From positions 2,108,001 through 2,172,000 of the forward strand of contig NZ_CP026107.1 of assembly GCF_002902965.1 (NCBI RefSeq): a stretch of DNA of 64,000 bases, read 5' to 3'. Below are positions 1 through 8,137 of this stretch, piece by piece. The translations under genes and the position numbers were made by a program. Source of the DNA: Paraburkholderia hospita. Its GTDB lineage: Bacteria; Pseudomonadota; Gammaproteobacteria; Burkholderiales; Burkholderiaceae. The notes under the pieces are model-generated. The model worked only from the letters and a program-made list of their open reading frames with translations. It was not told the origin of the DNA and did not search any database. Every line of letters begins with the position of its first letter. Position 1 is the stretch's first letter.

Positions 1-300
1 AATCTTCTTCAGGTCGGTCTCGCGGAATGGATTCATATGGTGTTTGACGATCACGAGTTCGCCAGGCAGATTCGCAGCCTTCGGATGGAGTTGAGCACCG
101 TCGGTATCTGGCACGAAGAACGCCGCATCTTTTGATAGCGTTTCATGGCGGATATGCACGACCAGATCGCCGTTCGTCCTCGCGGACTCGATGATGTTGC
201 GTGCGTTATCCGCAGCGGCGTCGACGCCATCCAATATCCACTTTCCTCCAGCGAAGTAATCGTTCTGAATATCGACCACTATCAGTGCTTGTTTCGTCAT
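1..300 (-). CDS. Isochorismatase-family cysteine hydrolase (3' end outside window)
   Basis: The reverse strand reads open from an ATG at 300 to the window edge, giving the first 100 residues. The N-terminus has the family signature ALIVVDIQNDYF, whose Asp is the first member of the Asp-Lys-Cys triad of isochorismatase-like hydrolases (nicotinamidases, N-carbamoylsarcosine amidases, isochorismatases). A later segment with VIVKHHMNPF fits the Lys-containing strand of the fold. The nucleophilic Cys would lie beyond the window, so substrate and activity cannot be judged. Family assignment is good; function within the family is unknown. Confidence 0.85.
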   Translation of the reverse strand, partial: MTKQALIVVDIQNDYFAGGKWILDGVDAAADNARNIIESARTNGDLVVHIRHETLSKDAAFFVPDTDGAQLHPKAANLPGELVIVKHHMNPFRETDLKKI

Positions 301-731
301 GTTTCCTCTACCTCGAACGGTCAACAAAGATTCGGGCTCCATAGGAGGCCGAATACGTAGCTGCAGCGCATTTAGGCCCCGACCAGATGGAAGGTGACCG
401 TGGCGCAACGAACCCGATACTGCCCGATTCATCGGACTAGCGGAATAACCCGAATGAAGAATGCACCGTTCGCGTAACGAGATGAGTGAATCGGCGTTGT
501 CGAACCCGCAATGTCGGAAATGCAAAACGGGCGACACAGAACGTAACCAGTCAGATTCCAGCAACGCCCTCCTTCGTTCGAAAAATGCCACGGCCACCAG
601 CCCATACCAGCGTTCTCGTTACGAGAATGGTCTTTTCTGGTCGAACTCGTTTCTGGAATTCTGGCGATCGCCCATACTCGGCGCCATCAATTACGAACTA
701 CGTGATTTCGAGTATCACCAGTGAGATTTCC
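301..731. other. Intergenic region upstream of GST gene, with a short palindrome
   Basis: About 430 bases between the divergent isochorismatase and GST genes. Open frames here have no family features and the GST reading frame runs through much of it, but the alignable GST domain starts only after 732. A perfect 7-1-7 palindrome with arms TTCTCGT/ACGAGAA lies at 613-627 and could be a regulator site. No RNA gene or terminator was recognised. Confidence 0.45.
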
Positions 732-1436
732 ATGACTACTGCAGCGACAACCAACGTTACCGAGATCGACTTTTACTATTGGCCCACGCCAAACGGCCAG
801 AAAGTTGCCATCCTCCTCGAAGAAACCGGTGTGACTTACCAGATACACCCCGTCGATATCGGCAAAGGAGTACAGCTAACCGCCGACTTCGAAAAGATTT
901 CGCCAAACAACCGGATGCCGGCCATCGTGGACCGTCAACTCGACGCATCGGTTTTCGAATCCGGTGCAATCCTGTTGCATCTCGCGGAAAGGACGGGTCA
1001 GTTCATTCCTGCCACCCCGAATGGTCGCGTTGAAGTCCTGCAATTGTTGTTCTGGCAAATGGGCGGTCTCGGGCCGATTTTGGGCCAAACGGTCTTCTTC
1101 CGTACGTACGCATCAGAACAACTGCCTTTGGCAATCGAACGGTTCACCAGGGAGGCGGGGCGGCTCTACGGCGTTCTGAACAAGCGGCTGGCCGACCGTG
1201 AATACATTGCGGGGGAATACTCGATTGCTGATATGGCGGTTTATCCATGGGTAACGCAACATGCCGCGCAGGGAATCGCGATGGATCGCTTCCCCAATGT
1301 CGCACGTTGGCTCGAACGCGTCGCCGAACGACCCGCCGTCAAACGCGCCTATGCGCTGGCTGAAGCAGTACGCCCCGCGCAACTGACAGATGAGCATCGC
1401 AAGCAGTTGTACGCCCAGAAGCAGCCCACAGTTTGA
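732..1436 (+). CDS. Glutathione S-transferase, YghU/YfcG-like
   Basis: A 234-residue soluble GST-fold protein. The thioredoxin-like half begins with FYYWPTPNGQKVAILLEETG and continues with the cis-Pro segment NNRMPAIVD and the glutathione gamma-Glu-binding segment ESGAILLHLAE. The all-alpha half ends with the usual YPNVARWLERV-type helix (here FPNVARWLERVAERPA). TPNG near the N-terminus resembles the Nu-class (YghU/YfcG) disulfide-bond reductases. The frame is open upstream to 486, but that part is not GST-like, so the ATG at 732 is chosen; no strong ribosome site precedes it. It stands alone, with the cupin gene about 100 bases downstream. Confidence 0.88.
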   Translation: MTTAATTNVTEIDFYYWPTPNGQKVAILLEETGVTYQIHPVDIGKGVQLTADFEKISPNNRMPAIVDRQLDASVFESGAILLHLAERTGQFIPATPNGRVEVLQLLFWQMGGLGPILGQTVFFRTYASEQLPLAIERFTREAGRLYGVLNKRLADREYIAGEYSIADMAVYPWVTQHAAQGIAMDRFPNVARWLERVAERPAVKRAYALAEAVRPAQLTDEHRKQLYAQKQPTV

Positions 1437-1538
1437 TTCACTAAAGATGAGACGGATGACACACTCGCCCAAATCTTTCTGTCAATAATCAATTTCGTAA
1501 TACTTACTTTATTTAACTTAAATCCAAAGGAGCTGAAA

Positions 1539-1997
1539 GTGTTTTTTTCGAACAACGTCAAACGCATGACGATCGCCGCCGCGATTGTGGTCACGATCCC
1601 CGCGCTCGCCGCTGCGGCCGGAGGAAACTCGGACCTCTACGCCGACAGCTCCAAGGTCGTGCCGGTTACTGAACTGAAGTTCTATCAGGACAAGGAAGGT
1701 CTGACGGTCGCCAACGGTTGGGGCGATCCGGCAAACGGCGCCCACAGCAATTACATCAAGATGCCGGGTGGCACAGCCAGTGGCGTACACACGCACACCT
1801 ACTCCTACTATGGCGTCGTCATTGCTGGCGTCGTTGCCAATGAACCCCCGGGTTCGAAGCAGGATCACCCGCTAGCGGCAGGATCGTACTGGTATCAGAA
1901 GGGCGGCGAGCAGCATGTCACAAAGTGCATTTCGCAGACTGAATGCATCTTCTTCGTCACATCGAAGGGCGCATTCGATTATCTGCCCACCAAGTGA
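1539..1997 (+). CDS. Exported cupin-like protein
   Basis: A 152-residue protein starting at GTG 1539, six bases after a clear AAAGGAG at 1526-1532. Residues 1-28 form a signal peptide (basic start, hydrophobic IAAAIVVTIPALAAAA). The mature part has cupin character: SGVHTHTYSYYGVVIAG supplies the paired His of motif 1, and a His near GGEQHVTKC fits motif 2. It resembles DUF4437-type small periplasmic cupins. Two Cys in the C-terminal segment (KCISQTEC) could form a disulfide. The preceding spacer is AT-rich. Substrate unknown. Confidence 0.75.
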   Translation: MFFSNNVKRMTIAAAIVVTIPALAAAAGGNSDLYADSSKVVPVTELKFYQDKEGLTVANGWGDPANGAHSNYIKMPGGTASGVHTHTYSYYGVVIAGVVANEPPGSKQDHPLAAGSYWYQKGGEQHVTKCISQTECIFFVTSKGAFDYLPTK

Positions 1998-2128
1998 ATT
2001 GACACCGGTCGACTGTTAGCAAGGGCTAGCCACCATCAGCGTTGGAATTAGCCCTGTCGCATGGCCGGCGACAGACAGATCCTAGCAACCATATCGTCGC
2101 TTCCTGAAGTCGAAGGCCATCGTTGTTG

Positions 2129-2194
2129 CATGCCTGACAGGCATGCCGTCCAGCCTGGAAAGTCTTTTTCAGCAACACGCAAGAAGCCTAAATT
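2129..2194 (+). promoter_or_regulatory. Promoter module copy 1 (palindrome + conserved -35/-10-like blocks)
   Basis: A perfect 17-bp palindrome (CATGCCTG-A-CAGGCATG, 2129-2145) is followed by the block AAAGTCTTTTTC (2159-2170) and CCTAAATT (2187-2194). TTTTTC and CTAAAT are separated by exactly 17 bases, as expected for -35/-10 elements of an activator-dependent promoter. The same three elements occur with identical spacing at 3009-3074. The downstream SDR gene starts at 2266. The binding regulator is not known. Confidence 0.6.
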
Positions 2195-2265
2195 GGGCTC
2201 CGTCATGCTCATCGAGCAGCACGCCACAAGCGATGTGTCGTGAACGTACCTGACTGGAGCCTCAA

Positions 2266-3006
2266 ATGAATCAACCCGTCGTCCTTATCACAGGTGCCCT
2301 GTCGGGCATCGGTCGTGCAACCGCCTTTGCGTTCGCTCGTGCAGGAGCGCGCCTCGTCGTGTCGGGCCGTCGTGCCGCCGAAGGCGCAGCGCTCGAAGCC
2401 GAATTGCGCGAAACCGGCGCGGAAGCTTTCTTCGTCAAGACGGATGTGCGCCACGACGAAGAAGTCCACAACCTGGTCGATCAGACCGTCGCCCGATACG
2501 GCAGGCTCGACGTAGCCGTCAACAACGCTGGAACTGAGGGTCGATCGGGGCCCGTGATCGAGCAGACCGCGGACAGTTATGCCGACATGTTCGACACCAA
2601 CGTCCTCGGGACGCTGCTGAGCCTCAAGCACGAACTGCGGGTAATGACGGCTCAGCGGGCGGGCAGCATCGTCAACGTGTCATCCACGATGGGCGCGCGC
2701 GGCGCGGCGGGCGCATCACTTTATGTCGCGAGCAAGCATGCTGTCGAAGGCCTGACGAAATCGGCGGCCCTCGAAGCCGCTGCGTTTGGTGTGCGCGTCA
2801 ACGCCGTCGCGCCGGGGCCCGTGCAAACGCCGATGCTCGACCGTCTCACGCAGACATCCGAGCGCAAGGCCGCGTTCCTCGACACCGTGCCGCTCAAGCG
2901 CGCCGGCACCCCGGACGAAATCGCCGAGGCGATCGTGTACGTGGCATCGGCCGGCTTCATGACGGGCGAGGTGCTGCGCGTGAATGGTGGCCGGACAGCA
3001 TCCTGA
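2266..3006 (+). CDS. SDR-family NAD(P)-dependent oxidoreductase
   Basis: A 246-residue classical short-chain dehydrogenase. The cofactor loop ITGALSGIGRATA is at residues 8-20, NNAG follows in the fourth strand, the catalytic Ser lies in VNVSSTMG and the Tyr-Lys pair in YVASKHA. The C-terminal GEVLRVNGG segment is typical of FabG-like enzymes. The Arg-rich VVSGRRAAEG after strand 2 suggests NADP(H). It is the first gene of a same-strand series (SDR, hydrolase, SDR, GST) and carries the 2129 promoter module, so it is probably co-regulated with the hydrolase at 3203. Substrate unknown. Confidence 0.9.
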   Translation: MNQPVVLITGALSGIGRATAFAFARAGARLVVSGRRAAEGAALEAELRETGAEAFFVKTDVRHDEEVHNLVDQTVARYGRLDVAVNNAGTEGRSGPVIEQTADSYADMFDTNVLGTLLSLKHELRVMTAQRAGSIVNVSSTMGARGAAGASLYVASKHAVEGLTKSAALEAAAFGVRVNAVAPGPVQTPMLDRLTQTSERKAAFLDTVPLKRAGTPDEIAEAIVYVASAGFMTGEVLRVNGGRTAS

Positions 3007-3008
3007 GT

Positions 3009-3074
3009 CATGCTTTTCAGGCATGCCTCACAGCCTATAAAGTCTTTTTCGAAAGAGTTCGACGCGCCTACATT
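3009..3074 (+). promoter_or_regulatory. Promoter module copy 2
   Basis: Immediately after the SDR stop codon. CATGCTTT-T-CAGGCATG (3009-3025) matches the right arm of copy 1 perfectly and the left arm partly. AAAGTCTTTTTC is at 3039-3050 and CCTACATT at 3067-3074. Offsets from the palindrome start (+30 and +58) are the same as in copy 1, and the 17-base spacer is kept although the spacer sequence differs. The alpha/beta hydrolase gene starts at 3203, leaving a leader of about 120 bases. Confidence 0.6.
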
Positions 3075-3202
3075 ACGTTGCAGGACGGCGATACACGAAG
3101 CACAGACGGACGAGCCAGCCGCAGCACCCCAGAGATAGCCCATACGTTTCAGCTATATCACGCCGCAATGAACTGCAACGGATTTCGCAAAGGACAACCG
3201 CC

Positions 3203-4081
3203 ATGACCCGCCATACTCATCAAACCGCGCCGACCCAGTTCGTCGAAGCGAACGGCGTCCGTTTCGCGTATCGCCGCTTCGGCACGCCGAACGGCGAGCC
3301 GAACAGCGTGCCGCTCGTGATGAACATTCACTTCACGGGCACGATGGACCATTGGGACCCCGCCGTCACCGACGGCCTCGCGCAAAACCGCGAAGTGATC
3401 CTGTTCAACAACGCCGGGATTTCCAGCAGCTCGGGCACCGTGCCGGAGTCGATCGAAGAAATGGCCGCCAATGCCGCTGCGTTCGTCGAAGCGCTTGGGC
3501 TGAAGCAGGTCGACGTGCTCGGCTTTTCGATGGGTGGCCTGATCGCGCAGCAACTCGCGATCACAAAGCCGCAACTGGTGCGCAAGGTGATCCTCGTCGG
3601 CACTGGTCCGCGCAGCGGCGAAGGCATGACGTCGCTCACGCCCGAAGCGCAGGACATCTTCGGCGCATCGTATGCGCATCCCGACGACTTGTGGCTGCGC
3701 GTGCACTTTGCACCGTCCGAAGCGAGCCAGGCAGCAGGCCGTGGCTTCGTCGAGCGCTTCCGTCTGCGCACTGAGAACCGCGACCCCGAAGCCAACGACA
3801 AGGTCGCGCCCGCGCAACTCGCCGCGCTTGCGAAGTGGGGCGCGCCGCGCGAGAACCCATACGACTATCTCGACGCGCTCAGGCAGCCGACACTCGTCAT
3901 CAACGGCGACAACGACGTGATCATCTATTCGATCAACTCGTGGATCCTGCAGCAGCACATCCCGAACGCGCAACTGATCATCTATCCGGACGCCAATCAC
4001 GGCTCGCTGTACCAGTACCCCGAACGCTTCGTCGCACACGTCGATCAGTTTCTCTCAGAAGCTGCCGCACGCAACGCGTAA
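3203..4081 (+). CDS. Alpha/beta hydrolase
   Basis: A 292-residue alpha/beta-hydrolase-fold protein. The nucleophile elbow is GFSMGG with Ser109, the acid is probably the Asp in NGDNDVII, and His266 in DANHGSLYQYPE completes the triad. The oxyanion region is NIHFTGTMDHWDP, a variant of the usual HG motif. There is no signal peptide, so it should be cytoplasmic. Esterase, lactonase or C-C hydrolase activities are all possible. An AAAGGA site precedes the ATG. It has its own copy of the promoter module and is followed 32 bases later by another SDR, suggesting an operon. Confidence 0.88.
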   Translation: MTRHTHQTAPTQFVEANGVRFAYRRFGTPNGEPNSVPLVMNIHFTGTMDHWDPAVTDGLAQNREVILFNNAGISSSSGTVPESIEEMAANAAAFVEALGLKQVDVLGFSMGGLIAQQLAITKPQLVRKVILVGTGPRSGEGMTSLTPEAQDIFGASYAHPDDLWLRVHFAPSEASQAAGRGFVERFRLRTENRDPEANDKVAPAQLAALAKWGAPRENPYDYLDALRQPTLVINGDNDVIIYSINSWILQQHIPNAQLIIYPDANHGSLYQYPERFVAHVDQFLSEAAARNA

Positions 4082-4113
4082 CACGCTCTCATCACATTCA
4101 ACGGAATCTCATC

Positions 4114-4860
4114 ATGAACAACCTGACAGGCAAAACCGCGCTCGTGACAGGCGCATCCCGCGGCATCGGCCGCGCCACGGCCATCGCGCTCGCACAAGCA
4201 GGCGCGCGTGTGCTGGTCCACTACAGCAGCGCAGAACAGGCCGCCGACTCCGTCGTCGACGCGATCCGCGCGGCAGGTGGACAGGCCGACAAGGTCGCGG
4301 CCGATCTACGCGACGCGAACGGGCCGCACGAACTTGCGAAGCGCGTGCGGTCGCTGACGGGCGAGCGTCTCGACATCCTCGTCGCGAACGCGGGCATTTC
4401 GAAGGCCGCGCCGATCGAAGAAACGACCGTCGAAGATTTCGACGACCTGTTCGCCGTCAACGTGCGCGCGCCATTCTTCCTCGTGCAGCAGTTGCTGCCC
4501 GTGCTGGGTGAAGGCAGCAGCGTCGCGTTGCTGTCGTCGCTTGCGGCGCACGCGTCCGTCAACAACCTGTCCGCGTACGCAGCGACCAAAGGCGCTGTCG
4601 ATACGCTCGTGCGTCACTTCGCGTCCGCGCTCGGCGAACGCGGCATTCGTGTCAACGCGATCGCGCCGGGTGTCGTCGAAACGGATATGTCGAACTTCGC
4701 GAGGACAGACGCCGGCCGCGACTTCACGCTGGGCATGCAGGCGCTCAAGCGCGTCGCGCAGCCCGACGATATCGCGGGCGCCGCTGTGTTCCTCGCGTCC
4801 GACGACGCACGCTGGATCACAGGCGACACGCTGCGTGTCGATGGCGGATCGAAGCTCTGA
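4114..4860 (+). CDS. SDR-family oxidoreductase (FabG-like)
   Basis: A 248-residue classical SDR: VTGASRGIGRATA at the N-terminus, VANAG in strand 4, Ser in ALLSSLAAH, Tyr-Lys in YAATKGA, and a C-terminal TGDTLRVDGG. The short HYSS segment after strand 2 resembles enzymes reducing beta-keto substrates. The frame is open well upstream, overlapping the hydrolase, but the domain begins at the ATG at 4114, which is therefore used. It lies 32 bases downstream of the hydrolase and is probably cotranscribed. Substrate unknown. Confidence 0.9.
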   Translation: MNNLTGKTALVTGASRGIGRATAIALAQAGARVLVHYSSAEQAADSVVDAIRAAGGQADKVAADLRDANGPHELAKRVRSLTGERLDILVANAGISKAAPIEETTVEDFDDLFAVNVRAPFFLVQQLLPVLGEGSSVALLSSLAAHASVNNLSAYAATKGAVDTLVRHFASALGERGIRVNAIAPGVVETDMSNFARTDAGRDFTLGMQALKRVAQPDDIAGAAVFLASDDARWITGDTLRVDGGSKL

Positions 4861-4948
4861 TCGGGTTGAGATATCGCCAGGACGCTCGCCTTTCGGGCTA
4901 AAGCCTTCGGGAGCGAGTCCAACACTTTCTATCGATTTGGAACAAAAC

Positions 4949-5596
4949 ATGAATACCGAACTCACGCTTTACGAATCAAAGGCTTCTCCGAACTCTCGCC
5001 GCGTGCGTATTTTTCTTGCCGAGAAGGGCATCGAGATCCCTACTAAAACAGTGAACCTTGGCGAGAAAGAGCAATTCTCCGCTGCGTATGTAGCGATCAA
5101 TCCTCGTCGTCAGGTTCCTGCGCTCGTTCTGCAAGACGGCACGACTATTGGTGAAGTCCCGGCAATCTGGCGCTACGTCGAAGAAGCGTATCCTGCGAAG
5201 CCCGCTTTGCTGGGCACGACACCGCAACAGAAAGCGCTGATTGCAATGTGGGAACGACGCGCCGAACTCGACGGATTTGCGGCAGTGATGGAAGGTGTGC
5301 GCAATGCCGTGGCCGGCCTGAAGGGTCGTGCGTTGTCAGGTCCGCATGCTTACGAGCAGATTCCTGAGATCGTCGAGCGCAGCCAGCTGCGTGTGGCCAA
5401 CTTCTTTGCCGACTTCAACGATCGTCTCAAGCAAGCGCCGTTCGTGGCGGGTGACGAATTCTCGGCGGCCGACATCACGACGCTGGTGACGATCGACTTT
5501 GCAGCGGGCGGTATGAAGATGAACGTTCCGGCGGAATTCGACGCGCTGCAGGCGTGGTACGACAAGGTGTCGACCCGTGCTTCTTCGAAGGCTTAG
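4949..5596 (+). CDS. Glutathione S-transferase
   Basis: A 215-residue cytosolic GST. The thioredoxin-like domain has SKASPNSRRVRIFLAEKGIE with a Ser-rich active loop, then NPRRQVPALVL (cis-Pro) and GEVPAIWRYVEE in place of the common E-S pair. The alpha domain carries the N-cap segment FSAADITTLVTIDF. Base composition is a little less G+C-rich than the adjacent SDR. The ATG at 4949 is where the domain starts; upstream sequence in frame overlaps the SDR and is not GST-like. The 88-base spacer contains imperfect inverted repeats (around 4880-4920). Confidence 0.88.
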   Translation: MNTELTLYESKASPNSRRVRIFLAEKGIEIPTKTVNLGEKEQFSAAYVAINPRRQVPALVLQDGTTIGEVPAIWRYVEEAYPAKPALLGTTPQQKALIAMWERRAELDGFAAVMEGVRNAVAGLKGRALSGPHAYEQIPEIVERSQLRVANFFADFNDRLKQAPFVAGDEFSAADITTLVTIDFAAGGMKMNVPAEFDALQAWYDKVSTRASSKA

Positions 5597-5627
5597 AGAA
5601 CTGCGTAAGTACTCTTCGGGTCGAAAT

Positions 5628-5655
5628 GGCGGTGTCTGAGTTTTCAGGCACCGCC
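5628..5655. terminator. Hairpin after the GST gene (possible terminator)
   Basis: A 12-bp stem (GGCGGTGTCTGA/TCAGGCACCGCC, one G-T wobble) with a 4-base loop lies 31 bases after the GST stop. No T-run follows, so it may be an imperfect terminator or an mRNA 3'-end stabiliser. Confidence 0.4.
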
Positions 5656-5682
5656 ATAGCATGCCAATTCGCAGGCACTAAA

Positions 5683-5715
5683 GCGTTGTCGAATAAATGC
5701 CGTTAATAGCAACGC
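5683..5715. promoter_or_regulatory. Dyad upstream of the AAA+ activator gene
   Basis: GCGTTG (5683-5688) and CAACGC (5710-5715) form an inverted repeat with a 21-base spacer in the leader of the activator gene. Just upstream, CATGCC and CAGGCA (5660-5677) recall the arms of the 2129 and 3009 palindromes but are further apart. This could be an autoregulatory site; support is weak. Confidence 0.25.
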
Positions 5716-5842
5716 GCCGCCACACACGGCCATAGCGTTTAATTTCAAAAGCACCAGATCCCCGACAACCCGTCATACTTCCATCTTCGCCGCGGACGGT
5801 CCCGGCACCCCATGCGCGGATTTATCTGGAGCCCAGTTGCCA

Positions 5843-8137
5843 ATGAGTTCTTCCCCGGTCATCCCGTTCGCCCAAAACAAAACGAATTCCGGCGGGTTCA
5901 TCGGCGCCGCGCCTGCATTCCGTCAACTGGTCCGCCTGATCGATCGCGTCGCGCCCACCGATCACGCCTTGCTCATCTTCGGCCCAACAGGTTCAGGCAA
6001 GGAACTGGTTGCGCGCCGCGTGCATATGCGCAGCGCGCGTCACGACCAGCCGTTCGTCGACGTGAACTGCGGCGCGATTCCCGAGCATCTCGTCGAAGCC
6101 GAACTATTCGGGCATGTGAAAGGCGCATTCACGGGCGCTGCGGAAAACCGTCAGGGACTCTTTCAGCAAGTCGGCAAGGGCACGCTGCTGCTCGATGAAA
6201 TCGGCGAGTTGCCGCTCGCCCTTCAGCCGAAACTGTTGCGTGTGCTCGAAACGCGCACCTTCCGTCCGATTGGTTCTTCGACCAATCTGCGTTTTGAAGG
6301 GCGCGTCGTCGCGTCGACTCACCGCGACCTGCGCGAGCTCTCGCGCGAAGGTCGTTTCCGGGAAGATCTGTTCTACCGGCTCGCGGTCTTCGTGCTCGCC
6401 GTGCCCGGACTCGAACAGCGCGTCGAGGACATACCCGCGCTCGTTGCGCATTTCGCTTCGCAACAGGCGCGGCATCTGGAGTTTTCGCCCGCTGCCGTGC
6501 GGCGGCTCAGCCAGCACGCGTGGCCCGGCCACATCCGGCAGTTGCGCAATCTGATCAGCCAGTTGAGCGTGCTGGCCGAAAATACCCTGATCGACGTCGA
6601 CACGCTCGAACCGTTTCTCGCCAACGAAGGCGCCGGGCCGGTTTCGCGCGCGAGCCTCGCCGACATGCTGCTGCAACTCGACGGACGCAACAAGCTGGCC
6701 GCAGCCGAAGATCTGCTGATCGACCGCGCGCTCGAACGGACGGCGGGCAACAAGAGCGCCGCCGCCACTTTGCTCGGCGTCGGCCGCAAGACTATCGAGC
6801 GGCGTCTGAAATCGCGTGAGGAGCATCACCGCGAGGCCCGCAAGTGTCTTGAGCATGCGACTGCGCTGATCGAAGAGTCGCGCTTCGCGGAAGCCATTCC
6901 CCCCTTGCGTCGCTGCCTCGACGTGCTGCAGGCCAATCCCGATCAGGACGCGGTGCGCCGCCTGCAGTTCGATGCTTACCGGCTGCTCGGCATGAGTCTG
7001 CGCAGCGTGCACGGCTGGCTTTATGCGGAAGCCACCGCATGCTATGCGGCCGCGCTGTCGATCGGCGAAGGCATCTGCGAACCGGCCGAAATCGCTGCGA
7101 TCCAGTTCGGCGTCTGGACGACGCAATTGACGACGCTGCAGCTCAAGCAGGCGCGCGCGACCGCGCAGGACATGCTGCAGCGTGCGCAGAACAGCCGCGA
7201 CCGCGTGTCGCTCGACGAAGCCCACGTCGCGATGACCAACACACTCTTCTGGCTCGGCGACAGCGAGGAAGCGCTGGCCTGTCTTGCGCGCGGCAATCTG
7301 CTCGGCGTGGGGCGCAACGACACGCGCACCGGCTCGCAGGGGATCGACCTCGCCAGCCTTGCACTGACCTTCGAGGGGCTCGCCGCGTATCAGATCGGCG
7401 CATTCGGGCAGGCGCGGCGCGCGATGGAAATGCTGATCCTGCGTTCGTCGGAACCCGGTCCGCACGCGTTCGCGCATGCCGTCAATCTGCAGGGCGCTTC
7501 GTGGCTCGCGTGTCTGTTCGATGACGCGGACCGGCTCGGGAGTCTGTCGAGCGAACTCGAATCGGTGTCGATCGCAAACGGCTTCGCGTTCTATCGCGGC
7601 GTAGGTCAGATACTGCGCGCCTGTCATCTCAGCACGCTCGGTCATTCGGATGAAGCGGAAACCATCATGCTCGACGGTTACGACAATCACGTCGTCTGCA
7701 ATGGCGGTGCGCTGTTCTACTCGTTCATGGCGTGGCAGCACGGCGAACTGCTGCTGCGCGCGGGCCGCGCGCAAACCTGCGAGGCGATGCTCGCCGGCGC
7801 CGTCGATGAAACGCTGGCCCGCCAGGAACGCGTGTATCTCGGCGAACTGCTGGTCACGCGGGCGCGGGCGCAGTGGGCGCTCGGCGATCTGACGGCTGCG
7901 GAACAGGGTCTGCGCACCGCCCTGTCGACGGCGCTCGCGTTCGGTTCCGTGCCGGCGCGCGTGGATGCCGCACGCTATCTTGCGGACCTGCTTCGATCGA
8001 CGGGACGCCGCGCGGAAGCGATCGACACGCTCGAACGCGGATTGCGTACTTTGCCCACGGACCGGACCAGCCGGATTGCCAGCGCGGTGGCGTTGCTTTC
8101 CGAACTGCGTCACGAGGTTTCTCTCGGCAACGCGTAA
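5843..8137 (+). CDS. Sigma54-type AAA+ activator with C-terminal helical-repeat region
   Basis: A 764-residue cytoplasmic protein counted from the ATG at 5843; a TTG at 5837 is an alternative that fits the upstream GGAG better. It has no receiver, GAF or PAS domain before the AAA+ domain. Walker A GPTGSGKE is at residues 47-54, the sigma54-contacting GAFTGA loop at 94-99, Walker B TLLLDE at 114-119, and the WPGHIRQLRN segment near 227-236. A Fis-like helix-turn-helix (ERTAGNKSAAATLLGVGRKTIERRL) spans about 298-322. Residues 330-764 are all-helical and TPR/MalT-like. Known activators normally put the sensor first and the HTH last; here the order is AAA+, HTH, sensor. It may control the upstream enzymes. 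Confidence 0.85.
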   Translation: MSSSPVIPFAQNKTNSGGFIGAAPAFRQLVRLIDRVAPTDHALLIFGPTGSGKELVARRVHMRSARHDQPFVDVNCGAIPEHLVEAELFGHVKGAFTGAAENRQGLFQQVGKGTLLLDEIGELPLALQPKLLRVLETRTFRPIGSSTNLRFEGRVVASTHRDLRELSREGRFREDLFYRLAVFVLAVPGLEQRVEDIPALVAHFASQQARHLEFSPAAVRRLSQHAWPGHIRQLRNLISQLSVLAENTLIDVDTLEPFLANEGAGPVSRASLADMLLQLDGRNKLAAAEDLLIDRALERTAGNKSAAATLLGVGRKTIERRLKSREEHHREARKCLEHATALIEESRFAEAIPPLRRCLDVLQANPDQDAVRRLQFDAYRLLGMSLRSVHGWLYAEATACYAAALSIGEGICEPAEIAAIQFGVWTTQLTTLQLKQARATAQDMLQRAQNSRDRVSLDEAHVAMTNTLFWLGDSEEALACLARGNLLGVGRNDTRTGSQGIDLASLALTFEGLAAYQIGAFGQARRAMEMLILRSSEPGPHAFAHAVNLQGASWLACLFDDADRLGSLSSELESVSIANGFAFYRGVGQILRACHLSTLGHSDEAETIMLDGYDNHVVCNGGALFYSFMAWQHGELLLRAGRAQTCEAMLAGAVDETLARQERVYLGELLVTRARAQWALGDLTAAEQGLRTALSTALAFGSVPARVDAARYLADLLRSTGRRAEAIDTLERGLRTLPTDRTSRIASAVALLSELRHEVSLGNA

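Noticed and set aside
486..731. 82-residue extension of the GST at 732
   Set aside because: No similarity to GST folds, no signal peptide, and the usual N-terminal strand begins just after the ATG at 732.
2153..2171. Sigma54 (-24/-12) promoter upstream of the SDR gene
   Set aside because: TGGAAAGTCTTTTTCA resembles it in copy 1, but the essential GG is not kept in copy 2 (3036-3051) and the palindrome is too close for an enhancer site; the -35/-10 reading with a fixed 17-base spacer fits both copies better.
3835..4113. N-terminal extension of the SDR at 4114 overlapping the hydrolase
   Set aside because: The extension is Arg-rich, lies wholly inside the hydrolase gene and precedes the normal SDR N-terminus.
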